Shown here one piece after another: positions 9,830 to 18,491 of a stretch of 64,000 bases of DNA (its first letter is position 1; each line of letters begins with the position of its first letter). The stretch is from Aeromonas sobria. GTDB lineage: Bacteria; Pseudomonadota; Gammaproteobacteria; Enterobacterales; Aeromonadaceae. The stretch spans positions 1-64,000 of the forward strand of contig NZ_CDBW01000032.1 of NCBI RefSeq assembly GCF_000820145.1, in the 5' to 3' direction. Under the pieces are notes generated by a model. The model was given only the letters and a program-made list of their open reading frames with translations. It was not told where the DNA came from and ran no database searches. The translations under genes were made by a program, and so were the position numbers.

Positions 9830-9956
9830 GGATTTTTCCTGGCGTTTATTATTATGAGCATCGATCAGATGAGGTATTAGTGAGAAGTGTAACATTGGAA
9901 GCCCAGATCGTCATGATGGGTAACCCCTTAACAGTGGCGTTGTGGCCGCCGCCCGA

Positions 9957-9962
9957 TATAAT
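9957..9962 (+). promoter_or_regulatory. Probable -10 box of rsuA
   Basis: A consensus TATAAT lies 35 bases before the rsuA ATG. I cannot find a good -35 hexamer at the right distance. Confidence 0.45.
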
Positions 9963-9996
9963 GACGCCCCTTTACTTGTTGGACCTGAGGTTGTGA

Positions 9997-10689
9997 ATGC
10001 GGCTTGATAAATTTCTTTGCGATTGTTCTGATTTGACCCGCTCGCTTGCCGGCAAACTGATCCGTCAGGGTGAGGTCATGGTGGATGGCATTGTGGTCAA
10101 GCAACCCGCTTTTCATATCAATGAGCAGAGCCAGATCGAATTTGACGGTGTCACCTTGATGCTAGAGCAGCGCAACCGCTATTTCATGCTGCACAAACCG
10201 GTCGGTTACGTCTGTTCAAATGAAGACCCTGATCACCCGACAGTGTTTTTCCTGATGGATGAGCCTGCGATGGGCAAACTGCATGTGGTTGGGCGACTCG
10301 ATCTCGACACCACGGGTCTGGTGCTGGTGACCGATGATGGTAAATGGTCCCACCGCATCACATCGCCGCGCCACGAGTGTGCCAAGACTTATCACGTCTG
10401 GCTGGCCGACCCGGTGAGCCCGGATGCCATCGAGCTGTTTGCCGAAGGTGTATTCCTGCGCAATGAGGATGACAAAACTCGTCCTGCCCAGCTTGAAATT
10501 CTCGATGAGTGCGAGGCCAGACTGACCATCCACGAAGGCAAGTACCATCAGGTCAAGCGCATGTTTGCCTCGATCGGCAACAAGGTGGTGGGCCTGCATC
10601 GTGAGCAAATTGGTAGCCTGGTGCTCGATGATGCGCTGGCGCCGGGTGACTATCGCGAACTCACTGCTGAGGAGATCGCGCTGTTCTGA
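9997..10689 (+). CDS. rsuA: 16S rRNA pseudouridine(516) synthase RsuA
   Basis: 230 residues, against 231 in E. coli. Residues 1-60 are an S4-type RNA-binding domain (MRLDKFLCDC); the catalytic motif GRLDLDTTGLVLVTDDG contains the active Asp. RYFMLHKPVGYVCSNEDPDH and GKYHQVKRMFASIGNKVVGL follow the RsuA pattern rather than RluE or RluF. It modifies U516 of 16S rRNA. The start has GAGG 6 bases upstream. It converges with the EamA gene. Confidence 0.93.
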   Translation: MRLDKFLCDCSDLTRSLAGKLIRQGEVMVDGIVVKQPAFHINEQSQIEFDGVTLMLEQRNRYFMLHKPVGYVCSNEDPDHPTVFFLMDEPAMGKLHVVGRLDLDTTGLVLVTDDGKWSHRITSPRHECAKTYHVWLADPVSPDAIELFAEGVFLRNEDDKTRPAQLEILDECEARLTIHEGKYHQVKRMFASIGNKVVGLHREQIGSLVLDDALAPGDYRELTAEEIALF

Positions 10690-10705
10690 TTGCGCGTGCC
10701 TTATC

Positions 10706-10729
10706 GGGTTTCAGTGACCGCTGAAACCC
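10706..10729. terminator. Hairpin between convergent rsuA and EamA gene
   Basis: A perfect 9-bp inverted repeat (GGGTTTCAG / CTGAAACCC, loop 6) overlaps the 3' end of the EamA gene. It lacks a T run on either strand, so its terminator role is uncertain. Confidence 0.45.
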
Positions 10730-11610
10730 AGTACCAGCGCGGTGCCCAGGGTGGCAATCAGGGCGCCAGCCCAAGCGGCAATGGATGGCCGCTCCCCCGA
10801 GTGCCACCACAACAGCGGCAGCAGTAGCACGGGAGTGGAGGAGGAGAGAATGGCCACCATGCCGACCTCGCCCTTACGCAAGGCCATCAGGATCAGGGTC
10901 ATACCCAGCCCCATCGCCAGAAAACCGTTGGTGGCAATCATGGCAAGGATCTGGCGATTGACCGGTTTGAGCGGCATGGCCAGCGGCAAGCGCCCCAGCC
11001 GCAGGACGCAGTGGGCCAGCAGGGCACTGCCCATCCGGATACCCGATGCACTCACCGCATCCACCTCGCCACTCATCATCACCGGTTTGGCGATAATGGC
11101 CCCCAGACTCTGACAAAGCGCCGCCGTCAGGCCAAGACCAATCCCCAGCGCCAGATTGCCCCGGATCTGCTCCCACTCGTTGCTGCTACTGCGTCTGCCA
11201 AACAGGATCGCCAGCATTACGCCGGCAAACACCAGCATGGCCCCCAACAGTCGCCAACCAGTGAGTGTTTCGTTAAACAGCCAGAGCCCGAGCAGGGCAG
11301 AAAACAGCGCATGACAGGAGAAGAGCAGGGCACTGCGTCTTGGCCCCAACCGGTTCATGCAGGCAAACAGCGCCGTATCGCCAACAAAAATGCCGATCAG
11401 CCCCGAGATGGCAAGCAAGGGCAGTGCACTGGCAGTGAGTGTTTGCCAGCCACCAGTGAGCAGACTCACGCTGCCGAGCATGAGGCTGACCAGAAACATA
11501 CGCCAGCGGCTGTAGGCAAATGCCCCCAGATGACGGGCCGGTTTGACCGAAATTAGCGCCGCAACTGCCCATAAACTGGCCGAACCCAGTGCCAGCCACT
11601 CATACCCCAT
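10711..11610 (-). CDS. EamA/DMT-family transporter
   Basis: A 299-residue inner-membrane protein with about ten hydrophobic segments in two EamA repeats (roughly 1-140 and 155-299). The first repeat has ISGLIGIFVGDTALFACMNR. The start at 11610 is set by AGGAG 5 bases upstream; the frame extends further to 11709 without support. The substrate is unknown; relatives export amino acids or metabolites. It is divergent from the OppA-like gene and shares its promoter region. Confidence 0.85.
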   Translation of the reverse strand: MGYEWLALGSASLWAVAALISVKPARHLGAFAYSRWRMFLVSLMLGSVSLLTGGWQTLTASALPLLAISGLIGIFVGDTALFACMNRLGPRRSALLFSCHALFSALLGLWLFNETLTGWRLLGAMLVFAGVMLAILFGRRSSSNEWEQIRGNLALGIGLGLTAALCQSLGAIIAKPVMMSGEVDAVSASGIRMGSALLAHCVLRLGRLPLAMPLKPVNRQILAMIATNGFLAMGLGMTLILMALRKGEVGMVAILSSSTPVLLLPLLWWHSGERPSIAAWAGALIATLGTALVLGFSGH

Positions 11611-11766
11611 AAAAACTCCTGAAAAAAATAGCCCGAAAGACTCCATCTCTCGGGCAAGCCCGATACAATACGGGGCGTTTTCGGGGATAACAAGAGCGGC
11701 ATCAGGCATTCATCAGGCGCGCCCTCGGCCTTCCCCTCCTGCAGTGGTTTTATTCGAGGTTTTATC

Positions 11767-13404
11767 ATGAGGTATGGTTTCTTCCCCAAGCTGGCGCAAC
11801 GCTGGCTTTCCCCGCTATTGCTTGCCGTGTTGGCAGGGCCCTTGGCCCATGCAACTACAGTCGAGCAGCAGCCTCTGCTTGCTGATCGGCAAACCCTGAT
11901 CAAGGGTAATGGCGGTGAGCCGGAGTCGCTGGATCCTGCGCTGGTGCGATCCGGTTTCCCGGGGGAGGCGGTACTGGTCGATCTGTTTGAAGGACTGGTC
12001 AGCGACGATGGGCAAGGGCATATCGTTCCGGCGCAGGCGCAGCGCTGGGAGATGAGTGAGGATGGACTGGAGTGGCGATTCTTCCTGCGTCCCCAGCTGA
12101 AGTGGTCCAATGGCGACCCTTTGGTTGCCGCTGATTTTGTCTATGCTTGGCGCCGTCTGCTCGATCCGGCAATGGGTTCCCCTTCCGCTGAGCTGTTGCT
12201 GGCGACTGGCATCAACAACGGCCAATCCATTTATGCGGGGGCACTGGAACTTGACAACCTGGGGATTGAAGCGCAAAGCGATCAGATCCTGAAAATCACC
12301 CTGGAACGACCCTCCCCCTATTTCCTGCAGCTGATCAGCCAGCGCCCCTTCGTGCCGGTTAGCCAGAAGGCGATAGCCAAGTTTGGCAAGCAGTGGACGG
12401 CGCCAGGCAAACTGGTGAGCAATGGTGCTTACCGGTTAGTACAATGGGTACCTCATGAGCGGCTTGAAGCTGAGCGTAATATCCAATACTGGGACGATCT
12501 CCATACCCGGATTGCCCGGGTCACCTATCTGCCAATCGCCTCGCAGCATGCGGAACGGCTGCGCTATGAGGCCGGCGAAATCCAGCTGACCAACAAGGTA
12601 TCGCTCGGCTATTACCAGAAGATGAAGCGCGAATTCCCGGAGCGGCTTTGGGGTTTGCCGCTGTTTGGTACCTATCTCTACGCCTTCAATCTGAAGCGCC
12701 CCGAACTGCAGGATGTGCGGGTGCGTCAGGCGCTCTCCATGGCGATTGATCGGCAGCAGCTTATTGGCTCGGTGAGCGGGCAGGATGAGCTGGCGGCATG
12801 GTCGCTGTTGCCGGAGATGCCGGGTTATCCGCGGGTGGTCCTGCCCGTGGCCCTGGAGGATATGCCGACCCGGCAGGCCAAAGCGGCAGCACTGCTGTCA
12901 GCGGCGGGGTATAACAGTGCGAATCCGCTAAAACTGAGCATTACCTACAACACCGCCGAGACCCACAAGAAGATGGCGCAGGCTATCGCGGCCATGTGGC
13001 AGAAGCTGGGGGTGCAGGTCACCCTCAACCATCTGGAGTGGGGGGGTTATCAGATGGCCAAGGATAGTGGTGACTTCCAGGTCGCCAGAAGCTTCCTGTT
13101 TGGCGATTACGTGGAGCCGTCAGCCATGCTGGGGAGTTTCCGTTGCCAGGATCTGCGCAACGAGAGTGGTTACTGCAATGCCGATTTTGATCTGTTGCTG
13201 GAGCAGGCTGGCAACACGCTGGACAGCGCGAGCCGAGTCGAACTCTATCGACATGCCGAGCAGTTGCTGCTTGAGGAGGTGCCGATCCTTCCCGTGTATC
13301 ATTACAATCAGATGAGGCTGGTCGATCCCACACTACGTGGGCTGCCTAGCGAGAGTTTGAGAGGGACGATTGCCACCAAGGATCTCTATTTCAGCCAGCA
13401 GTGA
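11767..13404 (+). CDS. OppA/MppA-type peptide-binding protein (SBP family 5)
   Basis: A 545-residue periplasmic protein. The signal peptide ends at about residue 29 (PLAHA). The family 5 signature GNGGEPESLDPALVRS, then VYAWRRLLDPAMGS and QALSMAIDRQQLIGSVSG, match oligopeptide-binding proteins. GAGG lies 7 bases before the ATG. No opp permease or ATPase genes are near, so it is either an orphan that works with transporter genes elsewhere or an MppA-like murein-peptide binder. yfcE follows after 10 bp. Confidence 0.88.
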   Translation: MRYGFFPKLAQRWLSPLLLAVLAGPLAHATTVEQQPLLADRQTLIKGNGGEPESLDPALVRSGFPGEAVLVDLFEGLVSDDGQGHIVPAQAQRWEMSEDGLEWRFFLRPQLKWSNGDPLVAADFVYAWRRLLDPAMGSPSAELLLATGINNGQSIYAGALELDNLGIEAQSDQILKITLERPSPYFLQLISQRPFVPVSQKAIAKFGKQWTAPGKLVSNGAYRLVQWVPHERLEAERNIQYWDDLHTRIARVTYLPIASQHAERLRYEAGEIQLTNKVSLGYYQKMKREFPERLWGLPLFGTYLYAFNLKRPELQDVRVRQALSMAIDRQQLIGSVSGQDELAAWSLLPEMPGYPRVVLPVALEDMPTRQAKAAALLSAAGYNSANPLKLSITYNTAETHKKMAQAIAAMWQKLGVQVTLNHLEWGGYQMAKDSGDFQVARSFLFGDYVEPSAMLGSFRCQDLRNESGYCNADFDLLLEQAGNTLDSASRVELYRHAEQLLLEEVPILPVYHYNQMRLVDPTLRGLPSESLRGTIATKDLYFSQQ

Positions 13405-13414
13405 GGAGCATTGA

Positions 13415-13957
13415 ATGAAACTTGCCATTATTTCCGACATCCACGGCAGCATCATTGCGCTGGAGCGGGTGCTGACCCTGCTTGAGCCATGGCAGCCCGA
13501 TCACTACCTGCTGCTCGGTGATCTGCTCAATCATGGGCCGCGTAACCCTCTGCCTGAAGGGTATAACCCGCCAGCCGTGGCCGATCGGCTCAATGAGTTG
13601 GCTTCGCAGATCATCGCCGTGCGTGGCAACTGTGATTCTGAAGTGGATCAGATGTTATTGCGTTTCCCCATCACCGCCCCCTACAACCAGCTGCTGGTCG
13701 ATGAACGGCGCTGGTTTGTCAGCCACGGCCATCTCTATCATCCTGACGAGGTACAACTGCCGCCGGGTAGTCTGTTCCTGAGCGGCCATACCCATGTACC
13801 GGTATTGGAATGGCAGGGTGAGCGAGTATTGATGAATCCGGGTTCAATCTGTTTTCCGCGCGGCGAATTGCCTGCCAGTTATGGTAGCTATGAGGCCGGG
13901 GTGCTTCGAGTGAATGCGTGTGAGGATGGACGAGAGTTGCTGCGATTGGCGCTATAA
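13415..13957 (+). CDS. yfcE: YfcE-type metallophosphodiesterase
   Basis: A 180-residue calcineurin-like phosphoesterase (E. coli YfcE has 184). Metal-binding motifs appear in order: SDIHGS (8-13), GDLLNHGPRNP, RGNCDSEVD, SHGHLYHP and SGHTHVP. Such enzymes hydrolyse phosphodiesters with Mn(II); the natural substrate is unclear. It lies 10 bp after the OppA-like gene, so the two are probably cotranscribed. Confidence 0.9.
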   Translation: MKLAIISDIHGSIIALERVLTLLEPWQPDHYLLLGDLLNHGPRNPLPEGYNPPAVADRLNELASQIIAVRGNCDSEVDQMLLRFPITAPYNQLLVDERRWFVSHGHLYHPDEVQLPPGSLFLSGHTHVPVLEWQGERVLMNPGSICFPRGELPASYGSYEAGVLRVNACEDGRELLRLAL

Positions 13958-13976
13958 AAAACGGACAGAAAAATGC

Positions 13977-14003
13977 AAGGCCTGATAAGAGATGTCAGGC
14001 CTT
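13977..14003. terminator. Hairpin between convergent yfcE and flgN
   Basis: A perfect 9-bp inverted repeat AAGGCCTGA / TCAGGCCTT with a 9-base loop; the right arm contains the flgN stop codon. On the minus strand it is followed by CATTTTTCTG, giving a T run that fits termination of flgMN. Confidence 0.7.
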
Positions 14004-14411
14004 GATACCGTAGGAACGGGTGCCAGAGCGAGTGTTGCCTTTGGCGTCATAGGTCAGGCTGTTGCGATCGCGCAGCTGACTCAGAAAGGTTGCCAGACGA
14101 CGGTTGGAGACGATGCTCAGTTCAAGCAGCCGACCGTTGATATCATTTTGTGCTTGGCATGCATCCAGTTTTTCACGCAGCTGCGTCATCTCATCGGGAT
14201 AGGCTGCCAGCTGTAGTGCCAGTTCCGGCATCTCTGCCAGCGTCTTGTCCAGGGTTTCTATCGCAGCAAGCAACAGCTGTTTGCGCTCGGTCAGTGCAGG
14301 CAGGGCCAGTGCCTGATGCTGCTCGAGCAAGCGGAACTCCTCTTCCAGAATGCCTTGCATCTGGGTGAGGTAATCATCTTGGGTGTGCAGTAACGAAGGT
14401 AAGTCCATCAT
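13995..14411 (-). CDS. flgN: Flagellar export chaperone FlgN
   Basis: 138 residues, largely alpha-helical and Leu-rich, with little sequence signature. Called from position: it directly follows flgM with a 4-base ATGA overlap and has the length and helical character of FlgN, the cytosolic chaperone of FlgK and FlgL. Two ATG codons (14411 and 14408) are possible starts. The middle segment EIEFRLLEQ-like helices and the C-terminal RRLATFLSQLRDRNSLTYDA are consistent with the family. Confidence 0.88.
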   Translation of the reverse strand: MMDLPSLLHTQDDYLTQMQGILEEEFRLLEQHQALALPALTERKQLLLAAIETLDKTLAEMPELALQLAAYPDEMTQLREKLDACQAQNDINGRLLELSIVSNRRLATFLSQLRDRNSLTYDAKGNTRSGTRSYGIKA

Positions 14412-14728
14412 CTAAGAACGTTGTCCAGATTAGCTTCAAAACTGAACATCTTCTTGGCTACTGCATCGCTATTGACCTGATATTCGCCACTCGCGACGGC
14501 TTTTTTCAGTTGTTCGACCTTGCTTTCATTACCGGTAGACGCGGTATTGAGGGTCTGTTGCATCTTTTGCAATTGTTGCGCCTCACTGGTCAAGGAGACT
14601 GAGTCCAGCTTGACAGTAGCCGCTTTGTTTTCGGGCGATGAGGTGACTGACTTGCTGCCTGTCCCCTGGCTGTTACCGGTATTTTGCAACCGATTATTCG
14701 CCAAGTTGTTGATATTGTTGATGGCCAT
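14408..14728 (-). CDS. flgM: Anti-sigma-28 factor FlgM
   Basis: A 106-residue protein with the conserved C-terminal half: KLDSVSLTSEAQQLQKMQ and SKVEQLKKAVASGEYQVNSD, followed by AVAKKMFSFEANL. FlgM holds FliA until hook completion and is then exported. The N-terminus is polar and low in complexity, as in the family. A sigma-28 promoter lies upstream, giving the classical feedback loop. Confidence 0.95.
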   Translation of the reverse strand: MAINNINNLANNRLQNTGNSQGTGSKSVTSSPENKAATVKLDSVSLTSEAQQLQKMQQTLNTASTGNESKVEQLKKAVASGEYQVNSDAVAKKMFSFEANLDNVLR

Positions 14729-14767
14729 TTTAGTTACCTTCGTCTGCTTTAAGGTTTGCTTACCTGT

Positions 14768-14794
14768 TTATCGGTGCAGCAGGTCAGAACTTTA
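14768..14794 (-). promoter_or_regulatory. Sigma-28 (FliA) promoter of flgMN
   Basis: On the minus strand TAAAGTTC, an 11-base spacer, then ACCGATAA. This matches the FliA consensus (TAAAGTTT-N11-GCCGATAA) at 14 of 16 positions by my count. It ends 40 bases before the flgM ATG. Confidence 0.88.
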
Positions 14795-14817
14795 GAAAAA
14801 TTATCGAACATCTGGCA

Positions 14818-15501
14818 TTAGAAAGTGATCGATACAGCACCAACACCACTTACTTTACCCTCAACGGTTTTGCCGGATCGAATATTGACGAGTTTGATGA
14901 TCTCTCCGAAGCTGCCATCTTGCAAGGCTCGGGCCATGGTTTTGATCTGGAAGTTGTTGTTTTCTGCTGTCAGGGTGACCTGATCCCCTTTGCATACCAC
15001 ACACACCTGGCTCAAACGGATGGGCTGCCCCGGTTTGATTTCGCGTTTGCTACGTACCCCTATGAGTGGGGTGGGGTCGGTCAGATAGTCGCCACGGATC
15101 AGGGTTTGATCCTGATAGGCAAGTATAAGTTGCGGCTCGGTCAGCAGATCCCCTTTAGCAATAGGGTTGGCGACGGTGACATAGGGTTTTTGAATGCTAA
15201 CCCGTACAGGCAAATAGACATCCCAAGGTTTGTCTTCTTCACACTTAAGGTAAACAGTTGTATTTCGACGAATTTCCATTTTAGCGGGTAAGCTGATGGT
15301 TAATCGGTCTTCGCAGCGGGTCAGTGGGAGCCGTTCATCCAGCGTTGCCGAGGTGACATCAGCCCTGGCATCCAAGGGCACTTCTAGCTGGCCATAAACG
15401 AACTCTTGCGCTTTTTCTTGCAGATAGGTGGTGACGTCCGAGGCATAGCTGGAAGAGATGCTACCTAAAAAGAGGCTGATGAGTAAAAGACGGTTAATCA
15501 T
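14818..15501 (-). CDS. flgA: Flagellar P-ring assembly chaperone FlgA
   Basis: A 227-residue periplasmic protein. MINRLLLISLFLGSISSSYA is a good Sec signal peptide, which is why I prefer the ATG at 15501; an in-frame ATG at 15534 would add 11 polar residues. The SAF-like part is visible in KGDLLTEPQLILAYQD, SKREIKPGQPIRLSQV and GKTVEGKVSGVGAVSITF, the conserved C-terminus. FlgA helps FlgI assemble in the periplasm. It lies upstream of flgM, divergent from cheV. Confidence 0.93.
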   Translation of the reverse strand: MINRLLLISLFLGSISSSYASDVTTYLQEKAQEFVYGQLEVPLDARADVTSATLDERLPLTRCEDRLTISLPAKMEIRRNTTVYLKCEEDKPWDVYLPVRVSIQKPYVTVANPIAKGDLLTEPQLILAYQDQTLIRGDYLTDPTPLIGVRSKREIKPGQPIRLSQVCVVCKGDQVTLTAENNNFQIKTMARALQDGSFGEIIKLVNIRSGKTVEGKVSGVGAVSITF

Positions 15502-15609
15502 TTTCGCTCGTTGGTCGATAAGTTGTTCACGCATATCACCATATTTAACTATGATTGCTTCAGAATCTGTTTGTGGTCACATCGATAGTCTGATGCAATC
15601 CATTACGCA

Positions 15610-15625
15610 TGCATGATTAATGCCA
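15610..15625 (-). promoter_or_regulatory. Sigma-54 promoter of flgA
   Basis: Minus-strand TGGCATTAATCATGCA keeps the -24 GG and -12 GC at the right spacing; one T of the TTGC block is A. Transcription would begin about 64 to 97 bases before the possible FlgA starts. Confidence 0.65.
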
Positions 15626-15646
15626 AGCGTCTTTTAGGGAGTGTTT

Positions 15647-16558
15647 ATGGCCAGTATCCTGGACTCGGTCAACCAACGTACCCAGCTAGTGGGGCAAAAC
15701 CGGCTGGAGTTATTGTTATTTCGTCTCAATGGACGTCAAAGATTTGGCATTAACGTATTTAAAGTACGTGAGGTGTTGCAATGTCCGCATTTGACCGTGA
15801 TGCCCAAGTTGAACTCCTGCATTCGCGGGGTTGCCCATATTCGTGGCCAGACTATTTCTGTCATCGACCTCAGCATGGCGGTGGGTAAGCGCCCGATTGA
15901 AGATTTGAGCAAGTGCTTCATCATTATCTCTGAGTACAACCGATCTGTTCAGGGTTTTCTGGTGCACTCGGTCGAGCGCATCATCAATATGAATTGGGAA
16001 TCCATCTTGCCGCCTCCTAAAGGGGCTGGCCGTATCAACTACATGACCGCAGTCACTGAGGTCGATGGTGAGCTGGTAGAGATCCTGGATGTTGAGCGGA
16101 TCCTCAACGAAATTTCTCCGGTATCTACTGAAGTAAGCCAAGAGTTGGTGGAAGCCAGTTCCGATCATCCGACTTTGGGGCGCCCTGTGCTGGTTGCAGA
16201 TGACTCGTCTGTCGCGCGTAAACAGGTGCAACGTGCACTTGCAGCGATTGGGGTTGAGTGTGTGCTGGCAAAAGATGGTCGGGAAGCGTTAAACATGCTG
16301 CTGGAAATGGCCAAGAATGGCCCTATCAAGGATCAGATTGCGCTGGTGATTTCAGATATCGAAATGCCGGAAATGGATGGTTATACCTTTACTGCCGAGA
16401 TCCGGAATAATCCAAATCTCAAGGATTTGCATGTTATTCTGCATACATCCCTCAGTGGGGTATTTAACCAGGCAATGGTGCAGAAAGTCGGTGCGAACAA
16501 CTTCATCGCCAAGTTTCAACCGGATGAGTTGGCCAAAGCCGTACAAAACGCACTCTAA
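15647..16558 (+). CDS. cheV: Chemotaxis coupling protein CheV
   Basis: A 303-residue fusion of a CheW domain (about 15-160, RQRFGINVFKVREVLQCPHL) and a receiver domain (about 175-300). The receiver has the DD pair (LVADDSSVAR) and the phospho-acceptor in VISDIEMPEMDGYT, with a C-terminal KFQPDELAKA. It couples receptors to CheA and adapts by phosphorylation. ATG 15647 has GGGAG 5 bases upstream; a GTG in frame lies at 15641. It is followed by cheR 17 bp on. Confidence 0.95.
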   Translation: MASILDSVNQRTQLVGQNRLELLLFRLNGRQRFGINVFKVREVLQCPHLTVMPKLNSCIRGVAHIRGQTISVIDLSMAVGKRPIEDLSKCFIIISEYNRSVQGFLVHSVERIINMNWESILPPPKGAGRINYMTAVTEVDGELVEILDVERILNEISPVSTEVSQELVEASSDHPTLGRPVLVADDSSVARKQVQRALAAIGVECVLAKDGREALNMLLEMAKNGPIKDQIALVISDIEMPEMDGYTFTAEIRNNPNLKDLHVILHTSLSGVFNQAMVQKVGANNFIAKFQPDELAKAVQNAL

Positions 16559-16575
16559 TAAAGAAGAATCGCTGC

Positions 16576-17400
16576 ATGAAGACACTTTCGGACGACTTAT
16601 ACAAACAGTTCAGCAACTTTCTGGCGGTACAGAGCGGGATCGTGCTGGGTGATAACAAACAGTATCTGGTGAAGAGCCGTCTTTCACCTTTGATGGCGCA
16701 GTTTGGCATCGAGAGTTTGTCTGATCTGGTCACTCGTGCAATGAGTGTACGAGAGCGTGACTTGAAAATGGCGGTGGTTGATGCCATGACCACCAACGAG
16801 ACCCTTTGGTTTCGTGATACCTATCCGTTTCAGTTACTGACCGATAAAATTTTCCCAGAGTTGGGAAAAAGTGGTCGTCCCATCAAGATCTGGTCTGCTG
16901 CGTCATCATCCGGGCAGGAGCCCTACTCAATTGCCATGACAGCTATTGAGCAACAGATGAAAAAACCCGGCACCTTGCCTGGTGGCGTGCAGATTGTGGG
17001 AACGGATATTTCGACAACTATGTTGAACCAGTGCAAGGAGGGTGTCTATGACAGCCTGGCCTTGGCTCGGGGGTTGTCACCAGAGCGCAAAAAAATGTTT
17101 TTTGAGCCCTATGGTGATAGCAAGATGCGCGTAGTTGAGCGAGTCAGAAAATTGACCACTTTCCGGCCAATAAATCTGCTGGAAAGTTACAGCTTGCTCG
17201 GAAAATTTGACATTATTTTTTGTCGTAATGTGCTTATCTACTTTGCTCCGGATGTGAAGTCGAAGATCCTCAACCAGTTTGCCAGCAGCCTTAACCCTGG
17301 TGGTTATCTGATGCTGGGTGCGTCAGAATCATTGGCCGGCCTGACCGACAGATTCGAGATGATCCGTTGTAATCCAGGGATCGTTTATAAGGTTAAATAG
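16576..17400 (+). CDS. cheR: Chemotaxis protein methyltransferase CheR
   Basis: A 274-residue SAM-dependent methyltransferase that methylates glutamates of chemoreceptors. The all-helical N-terminal domain (1-75) is followed by NETLWFRDTYPF, the SAM motif KIWSAASSSGQEPYSIAM, VGTDISTTMLNQCKEGVY, and DIIFCRNVLIYFAPDVK. All family motifs are intact. It forms a two-gene unit with cheV, ended by the hairpin at 17451. Confidence 0.96.
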   Translation: MKTLSDDLYKQFSNFLAVQSGIVLGDNKQYLVKSRLSPLMAQFGIESLSDLVTRAMSVRERDLKMAVVDAMTTNETLWFRDTYPFQLLTDKIFPELGKSGRPIKIWSAASSSGQEPYSIAMTAIEQQMKKPGTLPGGVQIVGTDISTTMLNQCKEGVYDSLALARGLSPERKKMFFEPYGDSKMRVVERVRKLTTFRPINLLESYSLLGKFDIIFCRNVLIYFAPDVKSKILNQFASSLNPGGYLMLGASESLAGLTDRFEMIRCNPGIVYKVK

Positions 17401-17450
17401 GCCCGGTAACCGCGTAATCTGAGGGTTGTCTAGACCCTTACTGTGATACC

Positions 17451-17482
17451 AGAGGGAAGCATTTTGCTTCCCTCTTTCTTTA
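17451..17482 (+). terminator. Terminator of cheVR
   Basis: A perfect 10-bp stem AGAGGGAAGC / GCTTCCCTCT with an ATTTT loop, followed by a T-rich tail (TTCTTTAT). Confidence 0.85.
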
Positions 17483-17615
17483 TGTTTGACCTCAGAATCA
17501 CGTCGATACAGGTGAAAAATGAGGATCGGCTCTCCCCTTTATAGGGTCGGTTCCTGCGATCTTTTCGCTATATCAGGCGCTGCTATTTCGAACCACGCTA
17601 CCGTGTACTCTATTC

Positions 17616-17631
17616 TGGCATACCTATTGCA
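17616..17631 (+). promoter_or_regulatory. Sigma-54 promoter of flgBCDE
   Basis: TGGCATACCTATTGCA matches the -24/-12 consensus at all key positions. It ends 27 bases before the flgB ATG, and a strong AGGAGG ribosome site lies between. Confidence 0.9.
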
Positions 17632-17658
17632 AGACAAATACCAAGCAGGAGGTGTGCT

Positions 17659-18057
17659 ATGGCTCTTTCATTTGACAAGGTATTTGGTGTGCATCAACAC
17701 ACGATCGGCGTTCGTGCCAAGCGTGCTGAGGTGCTTTCAAGCAACATTGCCAATGCTGATACCCCGGGGTTTAAAGCTAGGGATATCAATTTTGCTCAGG
17801 CGCTGCAGGATGCCCAACATCAGCAGGGTTTTGGACTGGCAACGACCAGCGAGAAGCACTTTGCCTTGAATATGGATGCCCCAGGTACTGTGCAATATCG
17901 CAATCCGTTACAACCGGACACCGGCGATGGCAATACCGTTGACGTGCAGCAGGAACGTAGTGATTTCCTGCGTAACAGTCTTGAGTATCAAACCTCCCTG
18001 GAATTTATGAATGGCAAGATCAGCGGCCTGCTCAAGGCCCTGAAAGGAGAACAGTGA
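17659..18057 (+). CDS. flgB: Flagellar proximal rod protein FlgB
   Basis: 132 residues (E. coli 138). The axial motif [20 protein letters not shown] is near the N-terminus, and the C-terminus has the [20 protein letters not shown] helix. AGGAGG lies about 7 bases upstream. The stop overlaps the flgC start by one base (TGATG). It is the first gene of flgBCDE. Confidence 0.97.
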   Translation: MALSFDKVFGVHQHTIGVRAKRAEVLSSNIANADTPGFKARDINFAQALQDAQHQQGFGLATTSEKHFALNMDAPGTVQYRNPLQPDTGDGNTVDVQQERSDFLRNSLEYQTSLEFMNGKISGLLKALKGEQ

Positions 18058-18476
18058 TGAGTTTGTTCAAGGTCTTTGACATAGCAGGCTCGGCTATGAG
18101 TGCACAGTCTGTGCGGCTCAACACGGTTGCCAGCAATATGGCCAACGCAGACAGTGTCAGCTCCAGTGTGGAAAATACTTACCATGCCCGGCGGCCAATA
18201 TTTGCCGCTCAGCTTGACCAGGCAATGTCTGATAAACAGGGGGCAGTCGGGGTTGAGGTGAAGGGAATTGTTGAGAGCAAGGCTCCTCTGCTTAAGGAAT
18301 TTAACCCGAATCACCCGATGGCGGACAAAGATGGCTTCATCTTCAAACCGAACGTCAACATGGTGGAAGAGATGGCTGACATGATCAACGCGTCCCGCAG
18401 TTACCAGACTAACGTCCAGGTTGCCGACTCGGCCAAGAGAATGTTGCAGCAGACACTCCAGCTTGGCAAGTCCTGA
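18057..18476 (+). CDS. flgC: Flagellar proximal rod protein FlgC
   Basis: 139 residues (E. coli 134). [20 protein letters not shown] then LNTVASNMANADSV is the family N-terminus; PNVNMVEEMADMINASRSYQ is the conserved C-terminal helix. ATG 18057 lies within the flgB stop, 7 bases after AGGAG, so the two are translationally coupled. Confidence 0.97.
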   Translation: MSLFKVFDIAGSAMSAQSVRLNTVASNMANADSVSSSVENTYHARRPIFAAQLDQAMSDKQGAVGVEVKGIVESKAPLLKEFNPNHPMADKDGFIFKPNVNMVEEMADMINASRSYQTNVQVADSAKRMLQQTLQLGKS

Positions 18477-18491
18477 TAGGAGGGATGCAAT

